A stretch of 64,000 bases of DNA from an uncultured bacterium (GCA_947574055.1 CANPIC010000004.1:1-64000); one strand, 5' to 3'; counted from the stretch's first letter, positions 51,150 to 60,391 are shown. Numbers and translations: made by a program. Notes: a model not told the origin generated them from the letters alone.

Positions 51150-52313
51150 TTATTTTTCAAACAGTTTCTCCAGCGCCTCCTCCTTCATCCCGGAACCGAT
51201 CACACAGATACGGCCTGTCAGATCTGCCCCGCCGCTGCGAATATCCGTCTCACCCGGTACATAGTCAAAGTATGTCCACTGTCCCTCGCCGCCTGGCAAC
51301 ATGCCCTTGGCCCGCAGAACAAGTCCGTAAGTACGCTCGTCCTCCAGTGCCTTCAGACAGTTCTCAATCTCTGTCCGTGTATAGCAAGCGGAAGTTTCCC
51401 TGCCCCAACTCGTAAAGACTTCCTCCGCATGATGATGACCATCTGCATGACAGCCACAGGTACAGTCAGCACCATGTGCATGCGCTTCCCCGTGATGATG
51501 ACAGTGCCCGCCATGCTCCTCTCCGTGATGATGACAGTGCCCGCCATGCTCCTCTCCGTGATGATGGCAGTGCCCGCCATGCCCCTCTCCATGATGATGA
51601 CAGTGCTCACCATGTTCCTCTTTATGAGGATGACTGTGTCCGCCTTGCTCCTGCTCATGATCATGGCTGTGTTCCTGTTGGCTGCGCACCTCTTCCATCA
51701 GTTCCTGCATCCAGTCAGTTTTCTCTTCCATGGCTCCGAGGATCTGTCTGCCGTCAAGTGCTTCCCATGGTGTGGTGATCACTGTGGCTTTCTGATTGTG
51801 TTCCCGGATGATTTCCAGCGCCCTGGCCGTTTTTTCCTGGCTGATGCCTCCCGTCCGGCTGAGAATGATAAGGCCTGCATGCGCAATCTGATTCAGGAAA
51901 AATTCGCCAAAGTTTTTGGCATACATGTTACATTTGGAAGCATCCACCACCACCACTGCACTGCTCAGAGACACTTGTGCATCTGTCCTTACATTCTGCA
52001 CCGCACGGATCACATCGGACAGTTTACCGACCCCGGAGGGCTCGATCAGAATCCGCTCCGGGCTATAAGTCTCCAGTACTTCCTGCAGGGAAGCGCCAAA
52101 ATCCCCCACCAGAGAGCAGCAGATACAGCCGGAATTCATCTCTTTCATCTCCACACCGGATTCTTTCAAAAATCCGCCGTCGATACCGATCTCACCAAAC
52201 TCATTTTCTATCAATACCACTTTCGTATCCTGCAGTGCTTCCTGCAGCAGTTTTCTGATCAGTGTCGTCTTTCCCGCACCCAGAAAACCGGATATAATAT
52301 CAATCTTTGTCAT
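51150..52313 (-). CDS. CobW-family metal chaperone GTPase with His-rich repeats
   Basis: A 387-aa COG0523 protein: Walker A GFLGAGKTT (9-17), CxCC metal site in MNSGCICCSLVGD, switch and NKxD-equivalent region ILSRTGG, a His/Glu/Gly-rich insertion (about 200-285, repeated HGGHCHHHGEE, ending HADGHHHAEE) and a C-terminal CobW_C domain. Such proteins bind Zn2+ or Co2+/Ni2+ and hand it to client enzymes. The location upstream of a tetrapyrrole operon that contains zinc-dependent-type HemB and a cobaltochelatase fits a metal-delivery role, but clients are not proven. The start at 52313 has AAGGGA upstream. Confidence 0.92.
   Translation of the reverse strand: MTKIDIISGFLGAGKTTLIRKLLQEALQDTKVVLIENEFGEIGIDGGFLKESGVEMKEMNSGCICCSLVGDFGASLQEVLETYSPERILIEPSGVGKLSDVIRAVQNVRTDAQVSLSSAVVVVDASKCNMYAKNFGEFFLNQIAHAGLIILSRTGGISQEKTARALEIIREHNQKATVITTPWEALDGRQILGAMEEKTDWMQELMEEVRSQQEHSHDHEQEQGGHSHPHKEEHGEHCHHHGEGHGGHCHHHGEEHGGHCHHHGEEHGGHCHHHGEAHAHGADCTCGCHADGHHHAEEVFTSWGRETSACYTRTEIENCLKALEDERTYGLVLRAKGMLPGGEGQWTYFDYVPGETDIRSGGADLTGRICVIGSGMKEEALEKLFEK
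51492..51624. repeat. 33-bp tandem repeats encoding the His-rich segment of the CobW protein
   Basis: Four near-identical 33-bp units start at 51492, 51525, 51558 and 51591, each coding for an 11-residue HGGHCHHHGEE-type repeat. The in-frame period allows length variation of the metal-binding segment by slippage without breaking the gene. Confidence 0.92.
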
Positions 52314-52408
52314 ATAACATCCCTTCTTCCAAAACATGACCTGTATTCCCACTGACCATCCACAAAGTCAGCCACATTCCCGGCGGTCTGCCCCGGGGCT
52401 TTGCACTC

Positions 52409-53200
52409 TTATGGGATCCGGCTGCGCTCTGCCAGTATGCTCTCCATTGGCAGGCTGGCGGTCTCATCATCATGGCCTCCCGTGATCATCCCCACACAGT
52501 GCCCATGTATATCAAATGTGCCGCCGCCGGACATGCCCGGTTTGGCCCTACAATAATTATATATCATATGTGACCCAAATTCGTCAAAGTAATACCATGG
52601 ATCTGCCACAATCCCTTCGGAAATATTGCTGGCGACTCCGTCAGTGGAACCTACCATAAATATTTCGCTGCCTTTGGCAAGCTGCGAATTACAGCCGCCT
52701 TTGACCGAGACGCTGCGCAGCCTGGCCCGTCTCTCATAGGAAAGCTGACTGATATCGGCCAGCACAAATCCCACGTCCAGCGTCTCCGACAGATAGAGCC
52801 TTCTGGCAGATACCTCCGCCCCATTGTAGAGTCTGACCAGGGAAAATTCCTGTCCCGCCAGCTGGTGGCGGTTGGAGGCAATCAGCAGGGAGTCTTCCCC
52901 GATTTCCAGTATAATGCCGCTCCCCAGAAAATTTCCCGTTCGTATCTGTACCACCGCCGGCATCACATTGCGGATCGACTGTGACATATCGCCGTTGTAA
53001 TTCTCCGGCGTCCTCAACAGCTCCAGATGGACCAGCCCCATCCACTCATCTTCCGGCGTCGTTGTCTGAATCAGCGGTCCCGGCGGCTGCTTGCTGGCAT
53101 ATGCCCGGCCGGCGGGAAGAAACAGCATGACTACAACAAAAGCGGCCATACCAAAGCACCTGCTGCAAAGCCGGACGCCGCTGCGCCGCGGATCATTCAT
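52409..53200 (-). CDS. Secreted trypsin-like serine protease
   Basis: A 263-aa protein with an N-terminal signal/anchor (FGMAAFVVVMLFLPAGRAYA) and a chymotrypsin-fold domain. Candidate triad: His in LIASNRHQL, Asp in ETLDVGFVLADIS, Ser in KPGMSGGGTFDIHG (GxSGG). The ATG overlaps the hemB stop (ATGAATGA), so translation is coupled to the tetrapyrrole operon although the product is extracytoplasmic. No PDZ domain is seen. Its relation to heme or cobalamin synthesis is unclear. Confidence 0.82.
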   Translation of the reverse strand: MNDPRRSGVRLCSRCFGMAAFVVVMLFLPAGRAYASKQPPGPLIQTTTPEDEWMGLVHLELLRTPENYNGDMSQSIRNVMPAVVQIRTGNFLGSGIILEIGEDSLLIASNRHQLAGQEFSLVRLYNGAEVSARRLYLSETLDVGFVLADISQLSYERRARLRSVSVKGGCNSQLAKGSEIFMVGSTDGVASNISEGIVADPWYYFDEFGSHMIYNYCRAKPGMSGGGTFDIHGHCVGMITGGHDDETASLPMESILAERSRIP

Positions 53201-54158
53201 CCTCCAGCCACCCCGCTGCGTCCAGTGCATGATAGGTGATAATAATATCCGCGCCCGCCCGTCTCATCGCCAGCAGATTTTCCATCACGATACGCCGCTC
53301 GTCAATCCATCCCCGCTGCGCGGCCGCTTTGACCATAGCATATTCACCACTCACATTATATACGGCCAGGGGATAGTCAAAGCGCTGCGCGGCCGCTTTC
53401 AGCACATCCAGATATGCCAGACCCGGTTTCACCATCAGGATATCGGCGCCTTCCCCGATATCCGCTTCCATCTCCCGCAGCGCTTCCCTGGCGTTAGGCG
53501 GGTCCATCTGATAGCTGCGCCGGTCTCCAAAACCCGGCGCGGAATGAGCCGCATCCCGGAACGGGGAATAATAAGCCGAAGCATACTTGGCGCTGTAAGA
53601 CATAATGGGCGTATCCTGATAGCCGGCGTCATCCAGTCCCCGGCGGATGGCAGCCACACGGCCATCCATCATATCCGAAGGCGCAATGATATCTGCCCCG
53701 GCCTCCGCCAGACTTACCGACATCTTCACAAGCAGCGGCAACGTCTCATCATTCAGGATCCGGCACCCCTCCACCAGCCCGCAGTGCCCATGGGAAGTAT
53801 ATTCACACAGACACACATCCACAATCAGCAGCAGCTGCGGATATGCTTCTTTCAGATATCTCACCGCCCGCTGGGTGATCCCCTCTCTGGCATAGGCCTG
53901 GCTTCCTGTCGCATCCTTATGAGCGGGAATCCCAAAGAGCAGCACATTACGTATGCCCCGCTGTCTGATCCTGTCACATTCTTCATGGAGCCTGTCAAGA
54001 GAAAACTGGCAGATACCCGGCATGGAATCCACCGGATTGCGGATATTCTCTCCTTCTATCACAAATATGGGATAGACCAGCTGTTCTTTATGGAGCCTCG
54101 TCTCCTGCACCAGGCACCTGATGGCTTCGCTGCTGCGCAGCCTTCTCATCCTTTTCAT
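53193..54158 (-). CDS. hemB: Delta-aminolevulinic acid dehydratase (porphobilinogen synthase)
   Basis: Condenses two ALA molecules to porphobilinogen. A 321-aa HemB with Schiff-base lysines in MSYSAKYASAYYSPFRDA and ILMVKPGLAYLD. The metal-binding loop reads LIVDVCLCEYTSHGHCGLVEG with three cysteines, indicating a zinc-dependent enzyme. AAAGGA upstream. Fifth biosynthetic gene of the operon. Confidence 0.97.
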   Translation of the reverse strand: MKRMRRLRSSEAIRCLVQETRLHKEQLVYPIFVIEGENIRNPVDSMPGICQFSLDRLHEECDRIRQRGIRNVLLFGIPAHKDATGSQAYAREGITQRAVRYLKEAYPQLLLIVDVCLCEYTSHGHCGLVEGCRILNDETLPLLVKMSVSLAEAGADIIAPSDMMDGRVAAIRRGLDDAGYQDTPIMSYSAKYASAYYSPFRDAAHSAPGFGDRRSYQMDPPNAREALREMEADIGEGADILMVKPGLAYLDVLKAAAQRFDYPLAVYNVSGEYAMVKAAAQRGWIDERRIVMENLLAMRRAGADIIITYHALDAAGWLEDE

Positions 54159-54188
54159 ATCACATAGTCCTTTCTGTGTATGCGGTTA

Positions 54189-55751
54189 TCATCCTCTCTG
54201 CCCGGCCGCCATCCGGTCAGCGATCACAGCCTCTGCCAGCCCCCGGGCCGTAAAGGTCTGCGCCGTCAGGCAGTCGCTGCATCCCGCGTCTGCCAGCGCC
54301 CTGGTCGTATGCACGCCAATGGCGCATATCTTCACATCCCTGATCGCCTCTGTATCAAAAATATGAGGATTTTCCCGGCAAAATGCCGCCACTCCCGAGC
54401 CGCTGGCAAAAACAAGATAGGACAGGGTTGCCAGTTTTTCCGGCGCGCAGCAGGCACCGGCTCTCGTCCGGTAGGCATGCACCCGCACTGTCTCTATCCC
54501 CGCTCCCGTCAGCGTCCGCTCCAGTACCGGATTCCCCTCCCGTGCCTGCCAGAGCAGCACCTTGTCCTGCCCCGCCTTTACACGGCGCAAAAGCGCATCT
54601 GCCAGATGTGCCGCCGTAAAGACCTCAGAGACCAGATCCGGATATATCCCCCGCTCGGTAAACGCCTGCGCCGTACCGCTCCCGATTACCGCGATCCGCA
54701 GCCCGGCCAGCAGGCGTACATCCATCTGCCTGTCGGTAAGCAACTGCAGAAAGTGTGCCACGCCATTGGCACTGGTAAATACCGCCCAGGTATAGCCTGC
54801 CAGCCCTTCCAGCACATCGGCCGCTCCCTCCTCCGCCTGTGTCAGCAGCGGCTGTATCCAAAGCGTCTCCGCACCGGCTTCTCCAAAGAGCCGTCCCAGC
54901 TTCTCAGCCAGGCGGCGTGTCCCCACCAGTCCCACGCGGATACCCTGCAGCGGAAGACGGCTTTCGCAGCGCAGTGAAAATGCCGCCGTCTCTCCGACCA
55001 CAATCACGGCCGGGGAGACAATGCCTTTTTCCCGGACCTTTTCCGCGATATCTGCCAGTGTGCCCCGCACCGCCGTCTCATCATACCGGCTGCCATTTCC
55101 AATCACTGCCGCCGGCAGTGCCGGCGGCCTGCCGGACTCCCGCAACAGCCTGCAGATCAGGGACAGCCCCGAAAGCCCCATCAGAAACACCAAGGTCCCT
55201 TCCGCATCCCTCAGACTCTCTATCTGTCCGCGCAGATACGCTTCCCGCTCAGCCATCCCCGTCTTTGCCGGCTGTCCCGTGATCACATGAAAAGAACGAC
55301 TGATCTGCCTGTGTGTCACCGGAATACCGGCAAGTTCCGGTACGGCTATGGCGCTGGTCACACCGGGCACAAAGCTGAACGGGATGCACGCCGCCATCAG
55401 ACTCTCCGCCTCTTCTCCGCCCCGGCCAAAGACAAAAGGATCACCTCCTTTGAGGCGTACCACCTGCCTCCCGGCCTGTGCCTTCTCCGTCAAAAGCCGG
55501 TTGATCTCTTCCTGCTTCCAGCTATGATGCCCGGCCTGCTTTCCCACATAGATCCGCTCACAGTCCTCTCTTACCTCTGCCAGCAGTTCCTCGCCGCTGA
55601 GCCGGTCGTATACCACCGTATCACACCGGCGCAGCAGTTCCAGTCCGGCGACCGTGATCAGATCACGCCGGCCCGGACCGGCACCCACCAGATACACATG
55701 CCCCGTCAAAATGCCCTTATCCTTATTATGCTTCCTGTTTTCCGCTGTCAT
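54189..55751 (-). CDS. cobA-hemD: Uroporphyrinogen-III C-methyltransferase / uroporphyrinogen-III synthase fusion
   Basis: The N-terminal half (about 1-250) is a SUMT methyltransferase: GHVYLVGAGPGRRDLITV, LKGGDPFVFGRGGEE and VFLMGLSGL. The C-terminal half (about 260-515) is HemD: GIRVGLVGTRRLAEKLGRLF, TSANGVAHFL and AFCRENP. One polypeptide therefore makes uroporphyrinogen III and methylates it to precorrin-2, steering flux to siroheme/cobalamin. About 520 aa, typical of clostridial CobA-HemD fusions. The ATG at 55751 is chosen; a TTG 12 bases upstream is possible. Confidence 0.95.
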   Translation of the reverse strand: MTAENRKHNKDKGILTGHVYLVGAGPGRRDLITVAGLELLRRCDTVVYDRLSGEELLAEVREDCERIYVGKQAGHHSWKQEEINRLLTEKAQAGRQVVRLKGGDPFVFGRGGEEAESLMAACIPFSFVPGVTSAIAVPELAGIPVTHRQISRSFHVITGQPAKTGMAEREAYLRGQIESLRDAEGTLVFLMGLSGLSLICRLLRESGRPPALPAAVIGNGSRYDETAVRGTLADIAEKVREKGIVSPAVIVVGETAAFSLRCESRLPLQGIRVGLVGTRRLAEKLGRLFGEAGAETLWIQPLLTQAEEGAADVLEGLAGYTWAVFTSANGVAHFLQLLTDRQMDVRLLAGLRIAVIGSGTAQAFTERGIYPDLVSEVFTAAHLADALLRRVKAGQDKVLLWQAREGNPVLERTLTGAGIETVRVHAYRTRAGACCAPEKLATLSYLVFASGSGVAAFCRENPHIFDTEAIRDVKICAIGVHTTRALADAGCSDCLTAQTFTARGLAEAVIADRMAAGQRG

Positions 55752-55779
55752 ACCTGTATCCAATCACAAAAGTCTGCCG

Positions 55780-56655
55780 TCACAGAGCAGACAATATCCT
55801 TTCCGCCAGTTCTTTTCCCAGCTTTTCGCCATCCCCGGCGGCCGCGGCGCCGCTCACCCGGGAATACCAGGGGCGCCCTGCCGTCCAGTAGGCCGCAGTC
55901 ATATGGAGAATATTGCCCCGGCAGCGCGAATATGCCGCAACCGGCTGCCGGCAGTCAGCACCCACAGCCCGCAAATAGGCCCGTTCTGCCAGGAAACAGG
56001 CCATCGTCTCCCTGTCATTGACCGCCTCCAAAAGTCCCCGGAAAGGCGTATCCTTTCTGCACTGGACAGCGATAATCCCCTGCGCCGGGGCCGGAAGGAA
56101 CTCCTCCCTGCTCAGCTGCGTCACTTCATACGCGGTTAACGAGAGCCCCGCCAGCCTCTCCAGCCCGGCGGCGGCCAGGATCAGCCCGTCCACCTCACCG
56201 TCCTGCAGCTTTTTCAGTCTGGTACCCACATTGCCCCGCAGCGCCTTTGTCTCCCATCCCAGATAGAGACGCACCTGCTGCCTGCGCCGCAGACTGGAGG
56301 TCCCTATCACTGCATCGGGGCCGGGCTTTTTGCCCCGCAGCGTCACCAGCACATCCCCCGGATTGCCTCTGGGCAAAACGGCACACACCCCCAGCTGGTC
56401 CGGACTCTCCGCCGGCATATCTTTGCCGCTATGGACCGCCACGTCTATCGCCCCATCCAGCAAAGCCTGCTCGAAAACAGATACAAACATCCCCTTGCCT
56501 TCCAGTTCATATAATGGCCTGTCCAGTATGATGTCACCTGTCGTACTCATTTCCACCAGTTCATACAACAGATCCGGCGCGGCAGCTCTGCATGCCTGTA
56601 GAAACAGTTCTGCCTGTGCCAGTGCCAGAGGGCTTTTCCTGGTGCCGATCCGCAT
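55780..56655 (-). CDS. hemC: Hydroxymethylbilane synthase (porphobilinogen deaminase)
   Basis: Polymerises four porphobilinogens to hydroxymethylbilane. A 291-aa HemC beginning MRIGTRKSPLALAQ; GTSSLRRRQQVRLYL (substrate arginines) and the dipyrromethane-cofactor cysteine in VGADCRQPVAAYS are present. The start at 56655 replaces the ORF-track start 51 bases upstream. Gap of 13 bases to the preceding siroheme gene. Confidence 0.96.
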   Translation of the reverse strand: MRIGTRKSPLALAQAELFLQACRAAAPDLLYELVEMSTTGDIILDRPLYELEGKGMFVSVFEQALLDGAIDVAVHSGKDMPAESPDQLGVCAVLPRGNPGDVLVTLRGKKPGPDAVIGTSSLRRRQQVRLYLGWETKALRGNVGTRLKKLQDGEVDGLILAAAGLERLAGLSLTAYEVTQLSREEFLPAPAQGIIAVQCRKDTPFRGLLEAVNDRETMACFLAERAYLRAVGADCRQPVAAYSRCRGNILHMTAAYWTAGRPWYSRVSGAAAAGDGEKLGKELAERILSAL

Positions 56656-56668
56656 AACGGTCCGCCCT

Positions 56669-57163
56669 TCACCCACGTTCCTTCCCTTCCTTTCTGATCT
56701 CTGCAAGCCACCCGGGCAGCGCCGCTTCCAGCTTCTGGCGAAGCAGCGAGGCCGTCCCGGGCGAGATACCCGAGGTGCTCACCCCCACCGCAATCTCCCC
56801 TTCCCTGCACCAGGCCGGGAAAAAAAAGCTGCACTCCTGCCGGCAATCCGCCACATTGACCGGAATCCCTCTTTCCCGGCAGCAGGCAGCGATTGTGCCA
56901 TTCACCCGGCGGTCATCTGTGGCCGCGATAACCACCGCCCAGTCCGCCGCCCGCAGATCCTCTTCCCGGAAACTGCGCCGCAGCCGGTGCAGTCTCTCTG
57001 CACCACCGCTTAGAGCCGCTGATTCCCTGAACGACTCCGCCACCATCGTCACATCGGCCCCAAAGGCCAGCAGGCCCGCACACTTTCTAAAGGCTACCCG
57101 CCCGCCGCCCACGATCAGACAGGGCCGGTGCTCTAAAGAAACAAACATTGGAAAATAAGCCAT
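56669..57163 (-). CDS. Precorrin-2 dehydrogenase (siroheme synthase N-terminal type)
   Basis: A 164-aa NAD-dependent dehydrogenase oxidising precorrin-2 to sirohydrochlorin, like the CysG N-terminal domain or SirC/Met8p without the C-terminal extension. FVSLEHRPCLIVGGGRVAFRK is the Rossmann start; VIAATDDRRVNGTIAA and VGVSTSGISPGTASLLR follow. The ATG at 57163 has GAGGAG 5 bases upstream and lies just after the hemA stop. Works between CobA and the CbiK-like chelatase of this operon. Confidence 0.93.
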   Translation of the reverse strand: MAYFPMFVSLEHRPCLIVGGGRVAFRKCAGLLAFGADVTMVAESFRESAALSGGAERLHRLRRSFREEDLRAADWAVVIAATDDRRVNGTIAACCRERGIPVNVADCRQECSFFFPAWCREGEIAVGVSTSGISPGTASLLRQKLEAALPGWLAEIRKEGKERG

Positions 57164-57165
57164 CG

Positions 57166-58377
57166 TCACTCCTCTTTTTTCAGAACCTTTCTCAAAGCGC
57201 CAAAAAACCCCCGCATCTCCTGATAATCCGCCTCATCCCGCACACGGTATAATATCTGTTCGAATGTAAGACCCGCAGCAGCCGCTTTCATTTCCGGCAC
57301 CTCCCGAAGGATTTCATGAAAGAAAAGTTCTCTTTTCAGGGTATCAAGCTGGTCTTCGATCATATGCTCTGCACTTTTCCTGGCCTGCTGCTTCTTCTCA
57401 TTGTTGCTGCGTGCCAGTTCCCGGAAATAGTCCAGCTGACAGAGTTCTCCATAGTCCGCCACCTGCCTGTCAATATCCGCCGGCACGGACAGATCCAGCC
57501 ACAGTGTCCGCGGCGGCGCTTCTCCATTTTCCTGCGCCCGGGCCCTGGCCTGCTGCCATTTACGGCTCGATACCGTATAATGCGGACTGCCCGTGGCACT
57601 GACAATCACATCACAGCTTCCCATCTGCTCATACCGCGCCTCATAGGGAATCATCGTCACACCTTCCATACCGATGACCTCGCCGTCCGCCCCATGACGC
57701 CTGCTTGTACCAATCAGCGTAATCTCCTTATGCGCCCTGATATTTTTCATCACTGCGCCACCGGTAGCGCCGGTGATGCCGATGATCATAACACGGGGAT
57801 TGTCCCGCCCCTTTAAAAAGGCCACTATCCTGCCTGCCGCCAGTGTGGCAAGAGACACGGATGTTTTAGAAAGGCTGGTATCCGTTTTGATTTTTTTGGC
57901 ACAGGTAATGGCACTTTTGAAAATGGTATTGAGGGCAAAGCCGGTACATCTCTCTTCCATTGCCTGATAATATGCCTGTTTGACCTGACCGAGTATCTCG
58001 TCCTCACCCATGACCATAGAGTCCACCCCGCATGTTACCCGGTGCAGATGACGCAGCGCGCCCTCGCCGTAGTAACAGCTTCCATACATACGGCATAGTT
58101 CCATCGAAACACCCCTGGCCCGGCAGACTGCCTCTTCCATCCGTTCCCATCTGCGCCGGGCATGTTCTTCCCATCCCCCGCTCTCCCCATCTGTCTCTTC
58201 CTCCGGGAACTGGGTATACAGTTCCATGCGATTACAGGTAGACAATATCACACTTTCCGGCAGTTCCCCGCTCTCCCTGCAGCCCCGCAGAAAAGCGCGC
58301 TGCTGCTCTCCGGAAAAGGCGAACCTCTCTCTGATTTCCAGTGGCGCTTTTTTATAATTGATGCTGATCACATACAT
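57166..58377 (-). CDS. hemA: Glutamyl-tRNA reductase
   Basis: Reduces glutamyl-tRNA(Glu) to glutamate-1-semialdehyde, the first committed C5-pathway step. A 403-aa protein with the catalytic cysteine in LSTCNRMELYT, GVDSMVMGEDEILGQVKQAY and the NADPH domain. The nucleotide motif IIGITGATGGAVMKN differs from the usual GAGEMG, but the fold context is intact. No hemL (aminomutase) is in the window. Four bases after the cbiK-cbiL gene, in the same operon. Confidence 0.95.
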   Translation of the reverse strand: MYVISINYKKAPLEIRERFAFSGEQQRAFLRGCRESGELPESVILSTCNRMELYTQFPEEETDGESGGWEEHARRRWERMEEAVCRARGVSMELCRMYGSCYYGEGALRHLHRVTCGVDSMVMGEDEILGQVKQAYYQAMEERCTGFALNTIFKSAITCAKKIKTDTSLSKTSVSLATLAAGRIVAFLKGRDNPRVMIIGITGATGGAVMKNIRAHKEITLIGTSRRHGADGEVIGMEGVTMIPYEARYEQMGSCDVIVSATGSPHYTVSSRKWQQARARAQENGEAPPRTLWLDLSVPADIDRQVADYGELCQLDYFRELARSNNEKKQQARKSAEHMIEDQLDTLKRELFFHEILREVPEMKAAAAGLTFEQILYRVRDEADYQEMRGFFGALRKVLKKEE

Positions 58378-58381
58378 ACAG

Positions 58382-59887
58382 TCATTCCCCGTCTTCCGGT
58401 ATCAAAATCGTCGTAAAGTAAGAATTTCTCTCCGTGTCCTCATCCAGCCCCCAGCAAAGTTCCTGCGTCTCCATACCGCAGTCCTTGACCATAGACGCCC
58501 GCTCATACAGCCCCATCTCTTTTAGAAGCTGCTTTGTCTCCGGCAGATGACGACCGCTCTTCATCAGCACCTTACTGCCCGCAAGCCCCAGACTCTCTCT
58601 GGTCCCTTCGTATCCGGCAGGAATGATGTGAAGCGGCCCGGCCATACTGGTAAGGCTCCTGCCAAGAGCAGCCGCACAGGCGCAAAAACTGCTGACCCCC
58701 GGCAGCAGTGTCACCTCATACCCGGCAGTGCGCAGCGGGGCTGCCAGGTAAGATACCGTGGCATACACACTCACATCGCCCAGCACTGCCATGCCGACAT
58801 TTTTACCGTTGTCCAGATAGCCGCTGACTTTCTCCGCCAGTGTCTGATAGACCTCTTCGCGCTTTTCCTTATCTCTTGTCATCAGGAAATCCAGATACAG
58901 GATTTCCTTTTCCTCCAGCCCCAGATAGCCGCCATCCCCAAACATCTCCCCGATACGCTGCCCGGCCCGGCGGACTATGGACAATGCTATCGTATGGTAG
59001 GCCCCCGTCCTCGGTACCGCCAGCACATCACAGCGCCGGATACAGTCCGCCGCATCCAGTGTCAGACTGCCGCCTGCGCCCGGCCCCACACTGATGCCAT
59101 AAAAGATACCGCTGAGACACTTCTTTAACTTTCTCACATAAAGACGGCGGATCTCCGGATAGGCCCCCATGCCATGCAGGACACATTGTGTCTCATACCC
59201 TCTGGCCTTGCATATGCTGGCAAAGCTCTGCGCATCCACGCCTGCCATATCATGCAGGGCATGTTCCCCCGCCACAAGCATAAACGGCACCAGTTTGATT
59301 TTTCTGATGCCTGTATCACCCGCAAACCCGTCCAAAATCTCTTCCAGCGACGGTATCCCTTCCACTGTGGCCATAAAAAAACGCCGTCCCGGCTCCTTCT
59401 CCAGTCGCTTCTCTATCTTTTCATAGGCTCTGTTTGCCGTATGATATGTGCCATGTCCCATAAAGATGCAGACTTCGTCCCCGTCCGGGCGAAATCTGTC
59501 CTGCATCAGAGCTACCACCCTATCATAATCTTCTTCCTGAAGCAGCAGTGGCTCCCCCACTTTCAGAAAGGCAAACTGCTCCCTCCATGCCTCCGCCTGC
59601 TGCCGGAGCCTGTCATACTCCACCCCCGGAATCAGATGCGTCGGCTGAATCCATATATGCGTATAGCCCTCTTTGCGAAATGATTCCAGTGCCTCCGGGA
59701 CACCCGGGATCAGAATCCCCCGCTCTGCCAGTCGCTTTCTTACAATACTGCTCGTAAATGCACGGCGCAGCTCCCGATCCGGAAAGGACTGCGCGAGTTC
59801 CCGCTCCAGGGCATCTATCGCTTCCTCCCCGGCACGGCCATGCGTGGTGCCGAAACTCACAACCAGTATTCCTCTTTTTTCTGTCAC
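58382..59887 (-). CDS. CbiK-type cobaltochelatase fused to CbiL-type precorrin-2 C20-methyltransferase
   Basis: A two-domain protein of 501 aa. Residues about 1-265 are an anaerobic sirohydrochlorin cobaltochelatase (GILVVSFGTTHG, QPTHLIPGVEYD, CIFMGHGTYH, KLVPFMLVAGEHALHDM with metal-binding histidines). Residues about 266-500 are a CbiL-like SAM methyltransferase (FYGISVGPGAGGSLTLDAAD, VAVLGDVSVYATVSYL, LLPGVSSFCACAAALG). It would insert cobalt into sirohydrochlorin and then methylate C20, two consecutive steps of anaerobic cobalamin synthesis. GTG start with AAGGAGG upstream. First gene of the tetrapyrrole operon. Confidence 0.9.
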   Translation of the reverse strand: MTEKRGILVVSFGTTHGRAGEEAIDALERELAQSFPDRELRRAFTSSIVRKRLAERGILIPGVPEALESFRKEGYTHIWIQPTHLIPGVEYDRLRQQAEAWREQFAFLKVGEPLLLQEEDYDRVVALMQDRFRPDGDEVCIFMGHGTYHTANRAYEKIEKRLEKEPGRRFFMATVEGIPSLEEILDGFAGDTGIRKIKLVPFMLVAGEHALHDMAGVDAQSFASICKARGYETQCVLHGMGAYPEIRRLYVRKLKKCLSGIFYGISVGPGAGGSLTLDAADCIRRCDVLAVPRTGAYHTIALSIVRRAGQRIGEMFGDGGYLGLEEKEILYLDFLMTRDKEKREEVYQTLAEKVSGYLDNGKNVGMAVLGDVSVYATVSYLAAPLRTAGYEVTLLPGVSSFCACAAALGRSLTSMAGPLHIIPAGYEGTRESLGLAGSKVLMKSGRHLPETKQLLKEMGLYERASMVKDCGMETQELCWGLDEDTERNSYFTTILIPEDGE

Positions 59888-59953
59888 TTCCGGCTTCCTC
59901 CTTTGCTGTCATTTCCCCATCCGGCAATGCGGACAGGCCGTCCTTTTGCCCGA

Positions 59954-60385
59954 TCACTCCACAGCCACAACGGTCGAATCCCCTTTTCTGGCCTGTTCCA
60001 CCACTGCATGAGACAATTTGTCAAAATTGCTGCCCGAATGAGAAGCCCCGCTGATCGCGTCAATGGCATCCGGATCCTGTGTTTCTGTCAGCTGTGCCAC
60101 ATATTCCCTTGTATAGGCATTGGGATACGTGCCGGTCCCGCCGGTAATCATATTTTCCATATAGGCATTGTCCCAGGCTTTGATATAGCCACTGGCATCT
60201 TTGGCATTAAATTCCGCATATACGATACGGTCATTTTTCACCAATATGCACAGATATTCCTTCCAGCCATGGGAATACTCCGCCATTTCTGCCGTATAAA
60301 AACCATCCTTCATCCCTGTCTGTGCGCCGCATCCTGAGAGCAGGAGCATCGGGATACACATCCATAACCAAATCCTCTGTTTCAT
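59954..60385 (-). CDS. FMN-binding-domain-like lipoprotein
   Basis: A 143-aa lipoprotein: signal MKQRIWLWMCIPMLLLSGC with lipobox cysteine at 19. The remainder resembles small FMN_bind/membrane-immunogen proteins: MKDGFYTAEMAEYSHGWKEY, IVYAEFNAKDASGY and the AISGASHSGSNF motif, where FMN_bind proteins carry the SGAT-type flavin-attachment threonine (here serine). Could carry covalently bound flavin or bind it loosely. It lies 6 bases after the chemoreceptor gene, so both are likely co-transcribed. Confidence 0.75.
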   Translation of the reverse strand: MKQRIWLWMCIPMLLLSGCGAQTGMKDGFYTAEMAEYSHGWKEYLCILVKNDRIVYAEFNAKDASGYIKAWDNAYMENMITGGTGTYPNAYTREYVAQLTETQDPDAIDAISGASHSGSNFDKLSHAVVEQARKGDSTVVAVE

Positions 60386-60391
60386 CAGTCA

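Noticed and set aside
59888-59953. Cobalamin riboswitch upstream of the cbiK-cbiL gene
   Set aside because: The gap is only 66 bases and lacks the B12-box type consensus.
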